Assembly: GCF_011605345.1 (NCBI RefSeq)
Contig: NZ_JAAOXM010000002.1
Span: forward strand, 62,001-126,000
Origin: Burkholderia sp. D-99
GTDB taxonomy: Bacteria; Pseudomonadota; Gammaproteobacteria; Burkholderiales; Burkholderiaceae
Length of the DNA: 64,000 nucleotides
Direction: 5' to 3'
Below, one piece after another: positions 8,902 to 17,262 of the stretch. The position numbers were made by a program, and so were the translations under genes. Each line of letters opens with the position of its first letter. Position 1 is the first letter of the stretch. Below the pieces are notes generated by a model that worked only from the letters and a program-made list of their open reading frames with translations, made no database searches and was not told the origin of the DNA.

Positions 8902-9792
8902 TTATGCCGCCGCCCCGATCATCTCCCGAGCGATCGCGCAGAATGCGGCCGTGGCGGCGCTTTCGCCGTGCAGCCGCCGGCTCATGATGATCGGCGAAGT
9001 CGCGGCCGGCTCCGGCAACCGCCGGTAGACCACGCCCTTCACGCGCACCCCCTCCACGCTCTCCGGCACCAGCGACACGCCCACCTGCGCGGCCACGAGC
9101 CCGAGCGCCGTCTGCAGCTCGCGTACCTCGTGCACGGCCGCCGGCACCAGCGCGCCGTCGCGCAGCGCGGACAGCTGCTGATCGGCGAAGCTCGGCCGCG
9201 GCGTGCTCGGATAGACGATCAGCGTCTCGTTCGCGATATCCGCGAGCGTCAGCGGCCGGGCCGGATCGGCGAGCGGATGCCCGGCCGGCAGCGCCGCGAT
9301 CAGCTTTTCCTCGATCAGCGCCTCGCGCACCAGTTGGTCGTCGTCGAACCGCAGCCGGCCGAAACCCACGTCGATCCGCCCGCCCTTCAGCGCGCCGAGC
9401 TGTTCGAGCGTGAACATTTCGATCAGCGACAGCTCGACGTCCGGCTGCGCCTCGCGAAACGCGCGGATCACGTCCGGCAGCGCGCCGTACAGCGTCGACG
9501 GCACGAAGCCGATCACGATCCGCTCGGACAGCTGCGCGAGCCGCCGCGTCAGCGGGCCGAGCTCGTCGGCCTGGTCAACGAGGCGCTTCGCCTGCGCGTA
9601 GAACACGCGCCCCGCATCCGTCAGCTTCAGCGGCCGCGCACCGCGCTCGAACAGTGGCAGCCCGATCTCGTCCTCGATCGCCTGGAGCTGACGGCTCAGC
9701 GGCGGCTGCGTCATGTGCAGCCGCTCGGCCGCCCGCGTGATGTTCATTTCCTCGGCGACGGCAATGAAGTAGCGGAGCTGACGCAATTCCAT
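8902..9792 (-). CDS. catR: LysR-type regulator of the catechol operon
   Basis: A 296-residue LysR regulator. The winged helix-turn-helix is at residues 1-60 (MELRQLRYFIAVAEEMNITRAAERLHMTQPPLSRQLQAIEDEIG), followed by the two-lobed effector-binding domain. CatR proteins bind cis,cis-muconate and then activate catB. The gene is divergent from catB with only 91 bases between starts, the classical catR-catB layout. A GAGG lies before the ATG at 9792; upstream in-frame starts would run into catB and are rejected. The MELRQLRYFIAVAEE beginning is very typical of the CatR/BenM group. Confidence 0.92.
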   Translation of the reverse strand: MELRQLRYFIAVAEEMNITRAAERLHMTQPPLSRQLQAIEDEIGLPLFERGARPLKLTDAGRVFYAQAKRLVDQADELGPLTRRLAQLSERIVIGFVPSTLYGALPDVIRAFREAQPDVELSLIEMFTLEQLGALKGGRIDVGFGRLRFDDDQLVREALIEEKLIAALPAGHPLADPARPLTLADIANETLIVYPSTPRPSFADQQLSALRDGALVPAAVHEVRELQTALGLVAAQVGVSLVPESVEGVRVKGVVYRRLPEPAATSPIIMSRRLHGESAATAAFCAIAREMIGAAA

Positions 9793-9883
9793 TTCATGCC
9801 TCAAAGGTATGGAAGTAGTCGGAAAGAGTGTTGGACGACGCGGGGCGGGAATTCCTACCATGTGCACCAACAGGAGGAATCGC
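9793..9883. promoter_or_regulatory. catR-catB divergent promoter/operator region
   Basis: Ninety-one bases separate the two start codons, so the promoters and the CatR operator must overlap here. I see a GGTAT at 9806-9810 and an AGGAGG ribosome site for catB at 9872-9877. A LysR-type T-N11-A box is expected, but no single copy stands out clearly by eye. Confidence 0.5.
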
Positions 9884-11017
9884 ATGATAGCAACTGCCGC
9901 CACCATCGAACGCATCGAGACGCTGCTCGTCGACGTGCCGACGATTCGGCCCCACAAATTGTCGGTCGCCACGATGAATTGCCAGACTCTCGTGCTGGTC
10001 CGTGTTCGATGCACGGACGGTATCGAAGGCGTCGGCGAGGCGACGACCATCGGCGGTCTCGCGTACGGCGAGGAAAGCCCCGAAAGCATCAAGGTCAACA
10101 TCGACACCTACTTCGCGCCGCTGCTGCAGGGCATGGACGCGACGCGTCCGGGCGCCGCGATGGCGCGCGCGCGCAAGCTGTTCCAGGGCAACCGCTTCGC
10201 GAAGTGCGCGATCGAAACTGCGCTGTTCGACGCGCAGGCGCAGCGTCTCGGCGTGCCGCTGTCCGAGCTGTTCGGCGGCCGCCGGACCGATGCGGTGGAC
10301 GTTGCATGGACGCTTGCGAGCGGCGATACGCAGCGCGACATCGCGGAAGCCGAAGCGATGCTCGACGCGCGCCGCCACCGTGCATTCAAACTGAAGATCG
10401 GCTCGAACGCGGTCGCGGACGACGTCGCGCACGTCGTCGCGATCAAGCGCGCGCTCGGCGAGCGCGGCGACGTGCGTGTCGACGTGAACCAGGCATGGAG
10501 CGAAACCAACGCGATCTGGGCCGGCGCGCGGCTCGCGGAAGCCGGTGTGAGCCTCGTCGAGCAGCCGATCTCCGCGACCAACCGCGCGGGACTGAAACGC
10601 CTCACGCAGCTCGCGCAGGTGCCGATCATGGCCGACGAGGCGCTGCACGGCCCCGTCGATGCGTTCGCGCTCGCGCAGGATCGCGCGGCCGACGTGTTCG
10701 CGGTGAAGATCGCGCAATCGGGCGGCCTGCAGGGCGCGGCGAGCGTCGCGTCGATCGCGGCGGCGGCCGGCATCGAACTGTACGGCGGCACGATGCTCGA
10801 GGGCGCGGCCGGCACGATGGCGTCCGCGCAACTGTTCAGCACGTTCGACTCGCTGAAATGGGGCACCGAGCTGTTCGGCCCGCTGCTGCTCACCGAGGAA
10901 ATCCTCGTCGAGCCGCTGCGCTACGAGGATTTCAAGCTGCACCTGCCGGCGACGCCCGGCCTCGGCATCACCTTCGACTGGGCCCGCATCGAACGGATGC
11001 GACGCGACGCCCGTTGA
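9884..11017 (+). CDS. catB: Muconate cycloisomerase (lactonising)
   Basis: Converts cis,cis-muconate to muconolactone in the ortho-cleavage branch of the beta-ketoadipate pathway. At 377 residues it has normal length for the enolase-superfamily enzyme. The K-x-K catalytic motif is seen in RAFKLKIGSN, and the metal ligands are in RVDVNQAW (Asp), VEQPI (Glu) and MADEALHG (Asp/Glu). I chose the ATG at 9884 because AGGAGG lies six bases upstream; upstream in-frame starts at 9809 and 9860 lack this. First gene of the catBAC operon, divergent from catR. Confidence 0.95.
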   Translation: MIATAATIERIETLLVDVPTIRPHKLSVATMNCQTLVLVRVRCTDGIEGVGEATTIGGLAYGEESPESIKVNIDTYFAPLLQGMDATRPGAAMARARKLFQGNRFAKCAIETALFDAQAQRLGVPLSELFGGRRTDAVDVAWTLASGDTQRDIAEAEAMLDARRHRAFKLKIGSNAVADDVAHVVAIKRALGERGDVRVDVNQAWSETNAIWAGARLAEAGVSLVEQPISATNRAGLKRLTQLAQVPIMADEALHGPVDAFALAQDRAADVFAVKIAQSGGLQGAASVASIAAAAGIELYGGTMLEGAAGTMASAQLFSTFDSLKWGTELFGPLLLTEEILVEPLRYEDFKLHLPATPGLGITFDWARIERMRRDAR

Positions 11018-11048
11018 CCCCACACGACAACCGAAACCGGAGACACAG

Positions 11049-11951
11049 ATGAACAAGCAAGCCATCGACGCACTGCTGAAGACCTTCGACGACGCCGCCG
11101 AGAAGCCCGGCAACCCGCGCGTGCGCGCGATCGTCAACCGGATCGTGAAGGACATCTGCTACACGATCGAGGACTTCGACGTGCAGCCGAGCGAGTTCTG
11201 GACGGCCCTGAATTACCTGAACGAAGCCGGCCGCGAATTCGGGCTGATCGCCGCGGGCCTCGGTCTCGAGCGCTTCCTCGACGTGCGCATGGACGAAGCC
11301 GAGGAAAAGGCCGGCATCCAGGGCGGCACGCCGCGCACGATCGAAGGGCCGCTGTATGTCGCCGGTGCGCCGGAATCGCTCGGCCATGCACGTCTCGACG
11401 ACGGCACCGATCCGGGCCAGACGCTCATCATGCGCGGCCAGGTGCTCGGCCACGACGGCGCGCCGATCGCGAATGCGCTGGTCGAGGTGTGGCATGCGAA
11501 CCATCTCGGCAACTACTCGTACTTCGACCAGTCGCAGCCCGCGTTCAACCTGCGCCGCTCGATCCGCACCGATGCCGAAGGCCGCTACAGCTTCCGCAGC
11601 GTACTGCCGGTCGGCTACAGCGTGCCGCCGGGCAGCAAGACCGAGCAACTGCTCGACCAGCTCGGCCGCCACGGCCATCGTCCGGCGCACATTCACTTCT
11701 TCGTTTCGGCCGACGGTTATCGTAAGCTGACGACGCAGATCAACATCGACGGCGATCCGCATCTGTGGGATGACTTCGCGTTCGCGACTCGCGACGGGCT
11801 GATTCCGCCGGTCAAGCAGGCGGAAGGCGCGGAAGGCAAGCCGTATGGCGTGGACGGGCAGTTCGCGCTGATCGACTTCGACTTCTCGCTGCTCAAGGAA
11901 AAGCAGGACGTGCCGGGCAGCGAAGTCGAACGAGCCCGCGCGCAGGCGTGA
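11049..11951 (+). CDS. catA: Catechol 1,2-dioxygenase
   Basis: Intradiol cleavage of catechol to cis,cis-muconate, using non-haem Fe(III). The protein is 300 residues long. An N-terminal helical dimerisation and lipid-binding domain (about 1-100) is followed by the catalytic beta-sandwich (about 105-290). Iron ligands are visible as the Tyr in NHLGNYSYFD, the Tyr in LPVGYSVPP and the two His of HRPAHIHFF. GGAG lies seven bases before the ATG. It sits 31 bases after catB and before catC, so the order is catB-catA-catC. It receives catechol from the anthranilate dioxygenase encoded about 6 kb to the left. Confidence 0.96.
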   Translation: MNKQAIDALLKTFDDAAEKPGNPRVRAIVNRIVKDICYTIEDFDVQPSEFWTALNYLNEAGREFGLIAAGLGLERFLDVRMDEAEEKAGIQGGTPRTIEGPLYVAGAPESLGHARLDDGTDPGQTLIMRGQVLGHDGAPIANALVEVWHANHLGNYSYFDQSQPAFNLRRSIRTDAEGRYSFRSVLPVGYSVPPGSKTEQLLDQLGRHGHRPAHIHFFVSADGYRKLTTQINIDGDPHLWDDFAFATRDGLIPPVKQAEGAEGKPYGVDGQFALIDFDFSLLKEKQDVPGSEVERARAQA

Positions 11952-11994
11952 GCGGACTTCCCGTTCGACGAATCGACAACGCAAGGAGTGCAGG

Positions 11995-12285
11995 ATGCTG
12001 TTTCATGTGGAAATGACCGTCCGTCTGCCGACGGACATGGATCCGGTCAAGGCGGCCACGCTGAAGGCGGAAGAAAAGGCGATGTGCCAGCGGCTGATGA
12101 ACGAAGGAACCTGGCGACATCTGTGGCGGATCGCGGGGCAGTATGCGAACGTCAGTATTTTCGATGTCGAGAGCGTGCAGCAGTTGCATGACCTGCTGAG
12201 CCAGCTGCCGCTGTTCCCGTATATGGAGATGGAAGTGCGGGCGCTGTGCCGGCATCCGTCTTCGGTGCGGGACGACGATCGCTAA
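11995..12285 (+). CDS. catC: Muconolactone delta-isomerase
   Basis: A 96-residue ferredoxin-like-fold isomerase that converts muconolactone to 3-oxoadipate enol-lactone. The family is recognisable throughout: MLFHVEMTVRLP at the start, WRHLWRIAGQYANVSIFDV in the middle, and LLSQLPLFPYMEMEVRALCRHPSS near the end. Length is the usual 92-97. AAGGAG is placed well before the ATG. Last gene of the operon and followed by a strong hairpin terminator. Its last 43 codons are duplicated in diverged form at 43841-43969 on the far side of the T6SS cluster. Confidence 0.96.
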   Translation: MLFHVEMTVRLPTDMDPVKAATLKAEEKAMCQRLMNEGTWRHLWRIAGQYANVSIFDVESVQQLHDLLSQLPLFPYMEMEVRALCRHPSSVRDDDR

Positions 12286-12308
12286 GTAGGCGATCGAGCA
12301 CTGACAAG

Positions 12309-12343
12309 ACGGGCGGCCTGCGATCGTATCGCGGGCCGCCCGT
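12309..12343 (+). terminator. Rho-independent terminator of the cat operon
   Basis: A perfect 10-base-pair outer stem, ACGGGCGGCC (12309-12318) with GGCCGCCCGT (12334-12343), encloses an inner stem GCGAT-CGT-ATCGC. It is followed by TTTCATTTC. It lies 24 bases after the catC stop and separates the cat operon from the T6SS cluster that begins convergently at 12387. Confidence 0.85.
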
Positions 12344-12386
12344 TTCATTTCGTCATCCGCAGCGGTGAATCAGGTTGCCGCGCGAC

Positions 12387-13574
12387 CTACTTCTGCGCAT
12401 CCATCTTGTCGGCGACTTCGTCGCCGTACACCTTCGCGACACGTCGCGCGACGATCGCCTGCATCAGCGTCTTGTCGAAATCGTCGGCGGTTTTCCAGCC
12501 GCTGCCATCCTTGACGAACGTGAAATCGCCCTTCAACTGCAGCATCGACGGCGCGCCGATCGCGCCGAGCAGCCGATCGCGATAATCGATCAGCAACGGA
12601 CACGACACATGGTCGCCGTCGATCTGCTTGCAATCGGCGGACGGTATGACGCCCAGCACGCTGCTCGCCAGCGTCGTCGGTTCGTCGCTGCCGGGCATCG
12701 GCTTGCCGTAGCTCGGCGAGCGCTCCGACACGCTCTTGTCGAGTTGCGCGACGCCCGCCATGAATGCCGTGCTGATGACGTCGCGCCCGAGCGGCGCGCC
12801 GAGCTTCGGGTTGAGGCCCTGCGCGCTATAGCGGGCCGTCACGTATTCCGCCGGGAACGTCTGCACGACGAAATCGCTCTTGTCCTTGTCGTCGTGCCGA
12901 ACCACATAGCCGAGCGTCGTGTGCTCGTCGGCGACAGTCAGGTCCGCCAGGCAGCCGCGCGCCTGGTTGGCTTCGTCGTAGCCGACTTCGCGGTGGTTGC
13001 TGACGCGCGGAAAAGGCGTGCTACCCTTGTCAAGCATCTGCATCGGGTTCTTGCGCATCATGTCCATGCGCGCGTCGAACATCAGCGAATTCAGCGTCTT
13101 GACGGTGCTCGACGCGCTGCACGCGGGCGTCGATGCGGGCCACAACAGGTAGGCGCCCACCGCCAGCGCGGCAGCCAGACCGCCGAAGCCAATCAGCATC
13201 TGCTTCTTCTTTTGCTCGCGCTGGATCAATGCGACCGTTTCGTTCAGACGCTGTTCGAACCGGGGTGGATCGATCTCCTCCAGCATCTTCATCAGGATGA
13301 GCTTCGCGTCGATGCTAGCGAATCGGCCGTCCAGCAACTCATGCGTCGCTTTCGCCTCGGCGTCCGACGTCGTGTAGCCCTCGGCGATCAGCCAGTCGAG
13401 CAGTTCGCGCGCGGAATCGGTATCGGGAAGCTCGGCCGGTGCGTCCTTCAGACGCTGCGTGACGCGCGCCGCCTGTTCCTCGGTCAGATAGCCGCCGGCT
13501 TCGAGTGCCATCAGCAGGCTGGCGCGGTCATCGTGTTCGATCGATTCGGTGGGGCCCGCTTGTTCGAATGACAT
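12387..13574 (-). CDS. Unknown membrane protein at the end of the T6SS operon
   Basis: A 395-residue protein I cannot assign. The N-terminal 140 residues are charged and helical, with repeated short helical hairpins (ALEAGGYLTEEQAARVTQRL, LLDWLIAEGYTTSDAEAKATHELL). One transmembrane segment follows (LIGFGGLAAALAVGAYLLW, about 149-167). Then comes a periplasmic-looking domain of about 225 residues with four or five cysteines (for example CSASST, RGCLADL, ADCKQ, HVSCPLL) that could form disulphides. It follows tssJ on the same strand after 196 bases and could be a T6SS accessory protein or an unrelated neighbour. No effector or immunity motif is visible. Confidence 0.65.
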   Translation of the reverse strand: MSFEQAGPTESIEHDDRASLLMALEAGGYLTEEQAARVTQRLKDAPAELPDTDSARELLDWLIAEGYTTSDAEAKATHELLDGRFASIDAKLILMKMLEEIDPPRFEQRLNETVALIQREQKKKQMLIGFGGLAAALAVGAYLLWPASTPACSASSTVKTLNSLMFDARMDMMRKNPMQMLDKGSTPFPRVSNHREVGYDEANQARGCLADLTVADEHTTLGYVVRHDDKDKSDFVVQTFPAEYVTARYSAQGLNPKLGAPLGRDVISTAFMAGVAQLDKSVSERSPSYGKPMPGSDEPTTLASSVLGVIPSADCKQIDGDHVSCPLLIDYRDRLLGAIGAPSMLQLKGDFTFVKDGSGWKTADDFDKTLMQAIVARRVAKVYGDEVADKMDAQK

Positions 13575-13670
13575 GATTGTTGTTCTCCGTCGAGACGGAT
13601 TCGCTGCGCCGGCATGCAGGCCGATTACGCAGACGAATCACGTCGATCTCCTGAAACTACTTGATTTGAC

Positions 13671-13694
13671 TGTACGTGTCGATATGTCCGTACA
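13671..13694. promoter_or_regulatory. Inverted repeat upstream of the 395-residue membrane protein gene
   Basis: TGTACG (13671-13676) and its exact complement CGTACA (13689-13694) are separated by 12 bases, about 97 bases upstream of the start codon at 13574, in the 196-base gap after tssJ. The spacing would suit a dimeric regulator on one helix face. With 6-base arms, chance is a real possibility. Confidence 0.25.
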
Positions 13695-13770
13695 CTGTTT
13701 CTGCGCATCCGGCCGCCTCGTCCGCCCCGCCAGTTGGCCATTTCAAGACACTGCAAAGTTCCACCGTCAG

Positions 13771-14304
13771 CTATCGACTCGCCCCGCGCTTTCCGGAATC
13801 GCGACCGCCCACCAATTCGTTCATCGACAATTCGAGCTTGAGCGGCTTGTCGGCGTCGAGCCTCCTTTTCTCGACGACACGTTTCCACCCATCGCCGTTT
13901 CCCGGAGCCCGATAGAACGCGACGACTGCAACGTACCGCGTATCGCCCCGCATCGGCTGAGACAGGCTTGCCGATGCCCCGGGACTCACGACCGTCGACA
14001 TGTCAGCCTGCAGATCCTGGGCGAGCACCGCCCGATCGCTCTTCATCAGATCGTCATACGACGCCCCGTCGAACACCTTGCGATCCTTCAACTGATACAC
14101 ACGAACCGCCACCGACATCGCGCGCCCAGCCTCGTCCGGATTCAGTGCAGCCCGTGCCGCGAGATCGACATTCAACACCTTTACCTGCTTGAAAAACACC
14201 GCACGATAGGCATTCGACGATGCATCCGAAACGGACTGCCAGGCACCGCAGCCCGACAGAAGCAACGCTGCGGCAACAGTTGCCGCGCTCATTCGTTTGA
14301 ACAT
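13771..14304 (-). CDS. tssJ: T6SS outer-membrane lipoprotein TssJ
   Basis: A 177-residue lipoprotein that anchors the TssJLM membrane complex to the outer membrane. The signal peptide ends in the lipobox LLLSGC (Cys at about residue 19), and a TssJ/VasD beta-sandwich domain follows, with SVAVRVYQLKDRKVFDGASYDDLMKSDRAVLAQD, a segment diagnostic of the family. I chose the ATG at 14304, which places the lipobox correctly; an earlier in-frame start at 14379 would put 25 unrelated residues in front. It comes directly after tssG in the leftward operon. Confidence 0.92.
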   Translation of the reverse strand: MFKRMSAATVAAALLLSGCGAWQSVSDASSNAYRAVFFKQVKVLNVDLAARAALNPDEAGRAMSVAVRVYQLKDRKVFDGASYDDLMKSDRAVLAQDLQADMSTVVSPGASASLSQPMRGDTRYVAVVAFYRAPGNGDGWKRVVEKRRLDADKPLKLELSMNELVGGRDSGKRGASR

Positions 14305-14317
14305 GAAGGCTCCAGAA

Positions 14318-15442
14318 TCAGATCGTGCGCGGCACGAGATGCAGGTTCGATTGAGGTGTCGGAAATGCCTCGTAGACACCGAGCGCGATATCGATCAAGC
14401 GCGCGTTCTCTGAGGGCAACACCGTGGTCCAGCCGAGACGCGGCGCAGGATCTGCACGCCCTGCCCCGACCACCGGACCCGGAACGAAACGGGACGACAC
14501 TTCCATTCGCAAATGCACATCGGCTTTCACGCCGACATACAACCGAATGAACGCCATCAACTCGCGATGCAACGACGCGCCCGGCAACAGATCGTGCGCC
14601 TGCTGCGCATCGTCAGGCCGCAGCGTCACACGCACCGCACGGCTGCGATATGCGACGCGCCGGCCGAGCACGTAACCGCCGCCGAGTCCGACGCGCCGAT
14701 CGTCCCGTGAAGCTGCAATCGCCGGGCGTGTCGACGTCAGCGGCCGCGGCCGGCCCGCGCTCGTCGTCACCGCCCAGAACTCGTCGACGCGCACGCCAGC
14801 CCGCGGCGCGGCCAATGCGATAACGCCGGCAAGCCCTTCGGACGTTCGCGTGCGCTGGATCAGCAAACCGAGCAGCGCAAGCATTCGAGACGCCGGTAAA
14901 CCGGCACGCGCAGGTTTGTCGCCCCATCCAAACCCCGCCAGACACAACAGGCTCCGGGAATAATCATCGACACCGCCGGCCTGAAAACGCTCGGGATAGC
15001 GGTATTTCTTCCATGTACGGTACAGCAGCGTCGCGATGCGATGATTGAACGGGTCGAGAAACGCCTCGACCGCTTCATATCCCTCTTCGCGCAGCGCGAT
15101 CTCGTCGATCGTATGCGACGGCATCGCCGCATCGACCCCGTACAACCCCATGAATGTCGTGCGGATGGTCGGCGGCGCATCGCCATCCTCGTCGTCGACC
15201 TCGACCGCGGCCATCTCGCCGGCCGGAAAGCCCAAGCGAGCACGCGGCCGGAATCGCACCGGCTCGTGTTCCAGCGTATCGCGCGTACCGAATCCGGGCG
15301 CGTCGGGATCACAGGCTTCCAGCAGCCGACAGAACTGCATGAAGCTCATCTTCGGCGCACGCGCCAGCAGGCCCCCGACAATTGCCGGAAGCTCCTGCGC
15401 ATCGGTCGCTTCGACACCGGCCCGATTAAATGCGCGCCTCAC
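14318..15442 (-). CDS. tssG: T6SS baseplate protein TssG
   Basis: A 374-residue TssG (VasB/ImpH) protein, part of the TssKFGE wedge of the contractile baseplate. Family features include FMQFCRLLE near the start, PPTIRTTFMGLYGVDAAMP, and FNHRIATLLYRTWKKYRY. The start is the GTG at 15442, whose last bases overlap the tssF stop as GTGA, a coupling also seen at other junctions in this cluster; the frame is open further upstream only inside tssF. It is somewhat longer than many TssG proteins (about 330-350). Confidence 0.93.
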   Translation of the reverse strand: MRRAFNRAGVEATDAQELPAIVGGLLARAPKMSFMQFCRLLEACDPDAPGFGTRDTLEHEPVRFRPRARLGFPAGEMAAVEVDDEDGDAPPTIRTTFMGLYGVDAAMPSHTIDEIALREEGYEAVEAFLDPFNHRIATLLYRTWKKYRYPERFQAGGVDDYSRSLLCLAGFGWGDKPARAGLPASRMLALLGLLIQRTRTSEGLAGVIALAAPRAGVRVDEFWAVTTSAGRPRPLTSTRPAIAASRDDRRVGLGGGYVLGRRVAYRSRAVRVTLRPDDAQQAHDLLPGASLHRELMAFIRLYVGVKADVHLRMEVSSRFVPGPVVGAGRADPAPRLGWTTVLPSENARLIDIALGVYEAFPTPQSNLHLVPRTI

Positions 15443-17253
15443 AATGCCGCCCTCTGCACCTTGCCGCGCGGCCACTCCGTCCGAAGCTGAGACGGCAGGC
15501 TGACGATCGCCAGCTTCGTAAACAGGTTGATTTCCGCGTATGCCTCGAAGAACCGATGCAGCAATTCCCCGAACAGCATCACGTCGCCTTCGCCGGAAAA
15601 TGCGTGCGAATCCAGCGTGATCTCGATCAAAACGCCTCGCTCGACGGCACCGCCCGACACCTCTTCGATCATTTCCTGCGACACATGCAAAATGCCCGCG
15701 AGCCGCCGCCGGTTCAGCTCGTCGCTGGTCCAGTCATAAAGCGCCAGGGCGCCTCGCAGCACTTCCGCGTCCATCATCGACAGGAAGTTCGGCGCCAGAT
15801 GCGACAACACGCGCCACTGGAAGCGATCCTCCGTCGGCGGATACAGCGGCAACGTCGGCGACACGAGATTACGCACGCACGCAACGCTTTGCGTGCTGAC
15901 CGCGATCTCGTTGAGACTTGCCTCGCGCAACCCCTTGCGCGGCAGCATCCCGTTGGTACCGGTCACGCGCAAGGACAGGCTCTCCTCGGGAAGCGCATCC
16001 ATCGTTTCCCACGCGTGACCACCGAGAATCACCCAGGTTTCGTGTATTCCCGACATGCCCGGACGCACGCGCGTATGGAAATAGCGTTCGGGGGCCTCGT
16101 GCCGCAGCATGCCGCCGCGGTGACGGAAGGTGGCAAACGGCACGTATTCGTATCGTTCGGCCGTATCGTGGTCGAATGTCGCGATCGCGTCGACCGAATA
16201 CGTTTCGACATGCTCGCCCTGATGGCCGGCCGGCACGACGCGATATTCGGTTTCGTGATGATCGATCTCGATAGGTTCGGCATCGAGTTCGAACAGGTTG
16301 ATGACGGGCGTGCAGAACAGTCGCACGTTTTCCGCGCTGAAACGCTGGTCCGACGGATACGCGTGCTTCAGCACGATTTCGAGTTCGAAGCGGGTCGCAC
16401 CTTCCGGAAGCTTCGCAACATCGAGCCCGCACACGTCGACGAACAGAAACTTCTCGCGGAACGTGAAGTACTCAAGCAGAAGCTGATAACCGGAAAACGC
16501 GGCATCGGCCTTGGGCCACAATCGCTCTTCTGTCGAGAAGCCCGCGGGCTCGATCGTGACATCCACGAGCGGCACCGGTTCGCCATCGCGAATTTCCGGG
16601 ACGCGCCAGTGGATCGCGTCGACCTGCCGCGTGAGCGCGAGATGCATCGCGAATGCGGTCGGCAGATCCGCGTTCAGATGCACACGCAGGCGAGCCAGGT
16701 TCGTTTCACTGCGGAGTGCGGATCCCTGCAATGCAAAGCCAATCCTGATCACCGACCGGCCGTCATGGCGCACGGCCGGACCGGCGTGTGTAATCGTAAT
16801 CGGATGAAGCGCGACCGGTTGTGTGGTCCGGTACAGGCACTGGATCGTTCGCAGCGCCGAATCCTCGACACCACTTGGCGAAGGAACATTGATCGGGGCT
16901 GACCTGACGGGTGCGCCGGCCGGCACCACTTCGGTCTTCTGCAGTTTCTCCGCGAACGGCATCAACTCCACGATCGACAGCGACGGAATCATCCGCAGAT
17001 AGTGCGGCCACAACAGGCTGACGAGACCTTCGGTCAGTTCAGGCAATTCGTCATCGAGTTTTTGCCGAAGCCGCCCGGTCAGGAATGCGAAACCCTCGAA
17101 GAGCCGCTCGACGTACGGATCTCGATCACCTACGCGATCGAGATTGAGCAGACGCGCGCGATCGGGATGCGCTTTTGCGAACTCCTTGCCGGATTCGCGC
17201 AGATAACGCATTTCCGCTTCGTAGTAGCGCAGGATGGAATCATTGTTGTCCAT
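15439..17253 (-). CDS. tssF: T6SS baseplate protein TssF
   Basis: A 604-residue TssF (VasA/ImpG) baseplate wedge protein. It begins with NDSILRYYEAEMRYLRESGKEFAKAHPDRARLL and continues with DPYVERLFEGFAFLTGRLRQKLDDELPEL, both strongly conserved in TssF, and ends with the GRVLIEITLD-type region that precedes SGEGDVMLFGELLHRFFEAYAEIN. Length is normal. It overlaps tssG by four bases and follows tssA by nine bases, so the three are translated from one message. Confidence 0.95.
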   Translation of the reverse strand: MDNNDSILRYYEAEMRYLRESGKEFAKAHPDRARLLNLDRVGDRDPYVERLFEGFAFLTGRLRQKLDDELPELTEGLVSLLWPHYLRMIPSLSIVELMPFAEKLQKTEVVPAGAPVRSAPINVPSPSGVEDSALRTIQCLYRTTQPVALHPITITHAGPAVRHDGRSVIRIGFALQGSALRSETNLARLRVHLNADLPTAFAMHLALTRQVDAIHWRVPEIRDGEPVPLVDVTIEPAGFSTEERLWPKADAAFSGYQLLLEYFTFREKFLFVDVCGLDVAKLPEGATRFELEIVLKHAYPSDQRFSAENVRLFCTPVINLFELDAEPIEIDHHETEYRVVPAGHQGEHVETYSVDAIATFDHDTAERYEYVPFATFRHRGGMLRHEAPERYFHTRVRPGMSGIHETWVILGGHAWETMDALPEESLSLRVTGTNGMLPRKGLREASLNEIAVSTQSVACVRNLVSPTLPLYPPTEDRFQWRVLSHLAPNFLSMMDAEVLRGALALYDWTSDELNRRRLAGILHVSQEMIEEVSGGAVERGVLIEITLDSHAFSGEGDVMLFGELLHRFFEAYAEINLFTKLAIVSLPSQLRTEWPRGKVQRAAL

Positions 17254-17262
17254 GGGAATCCG

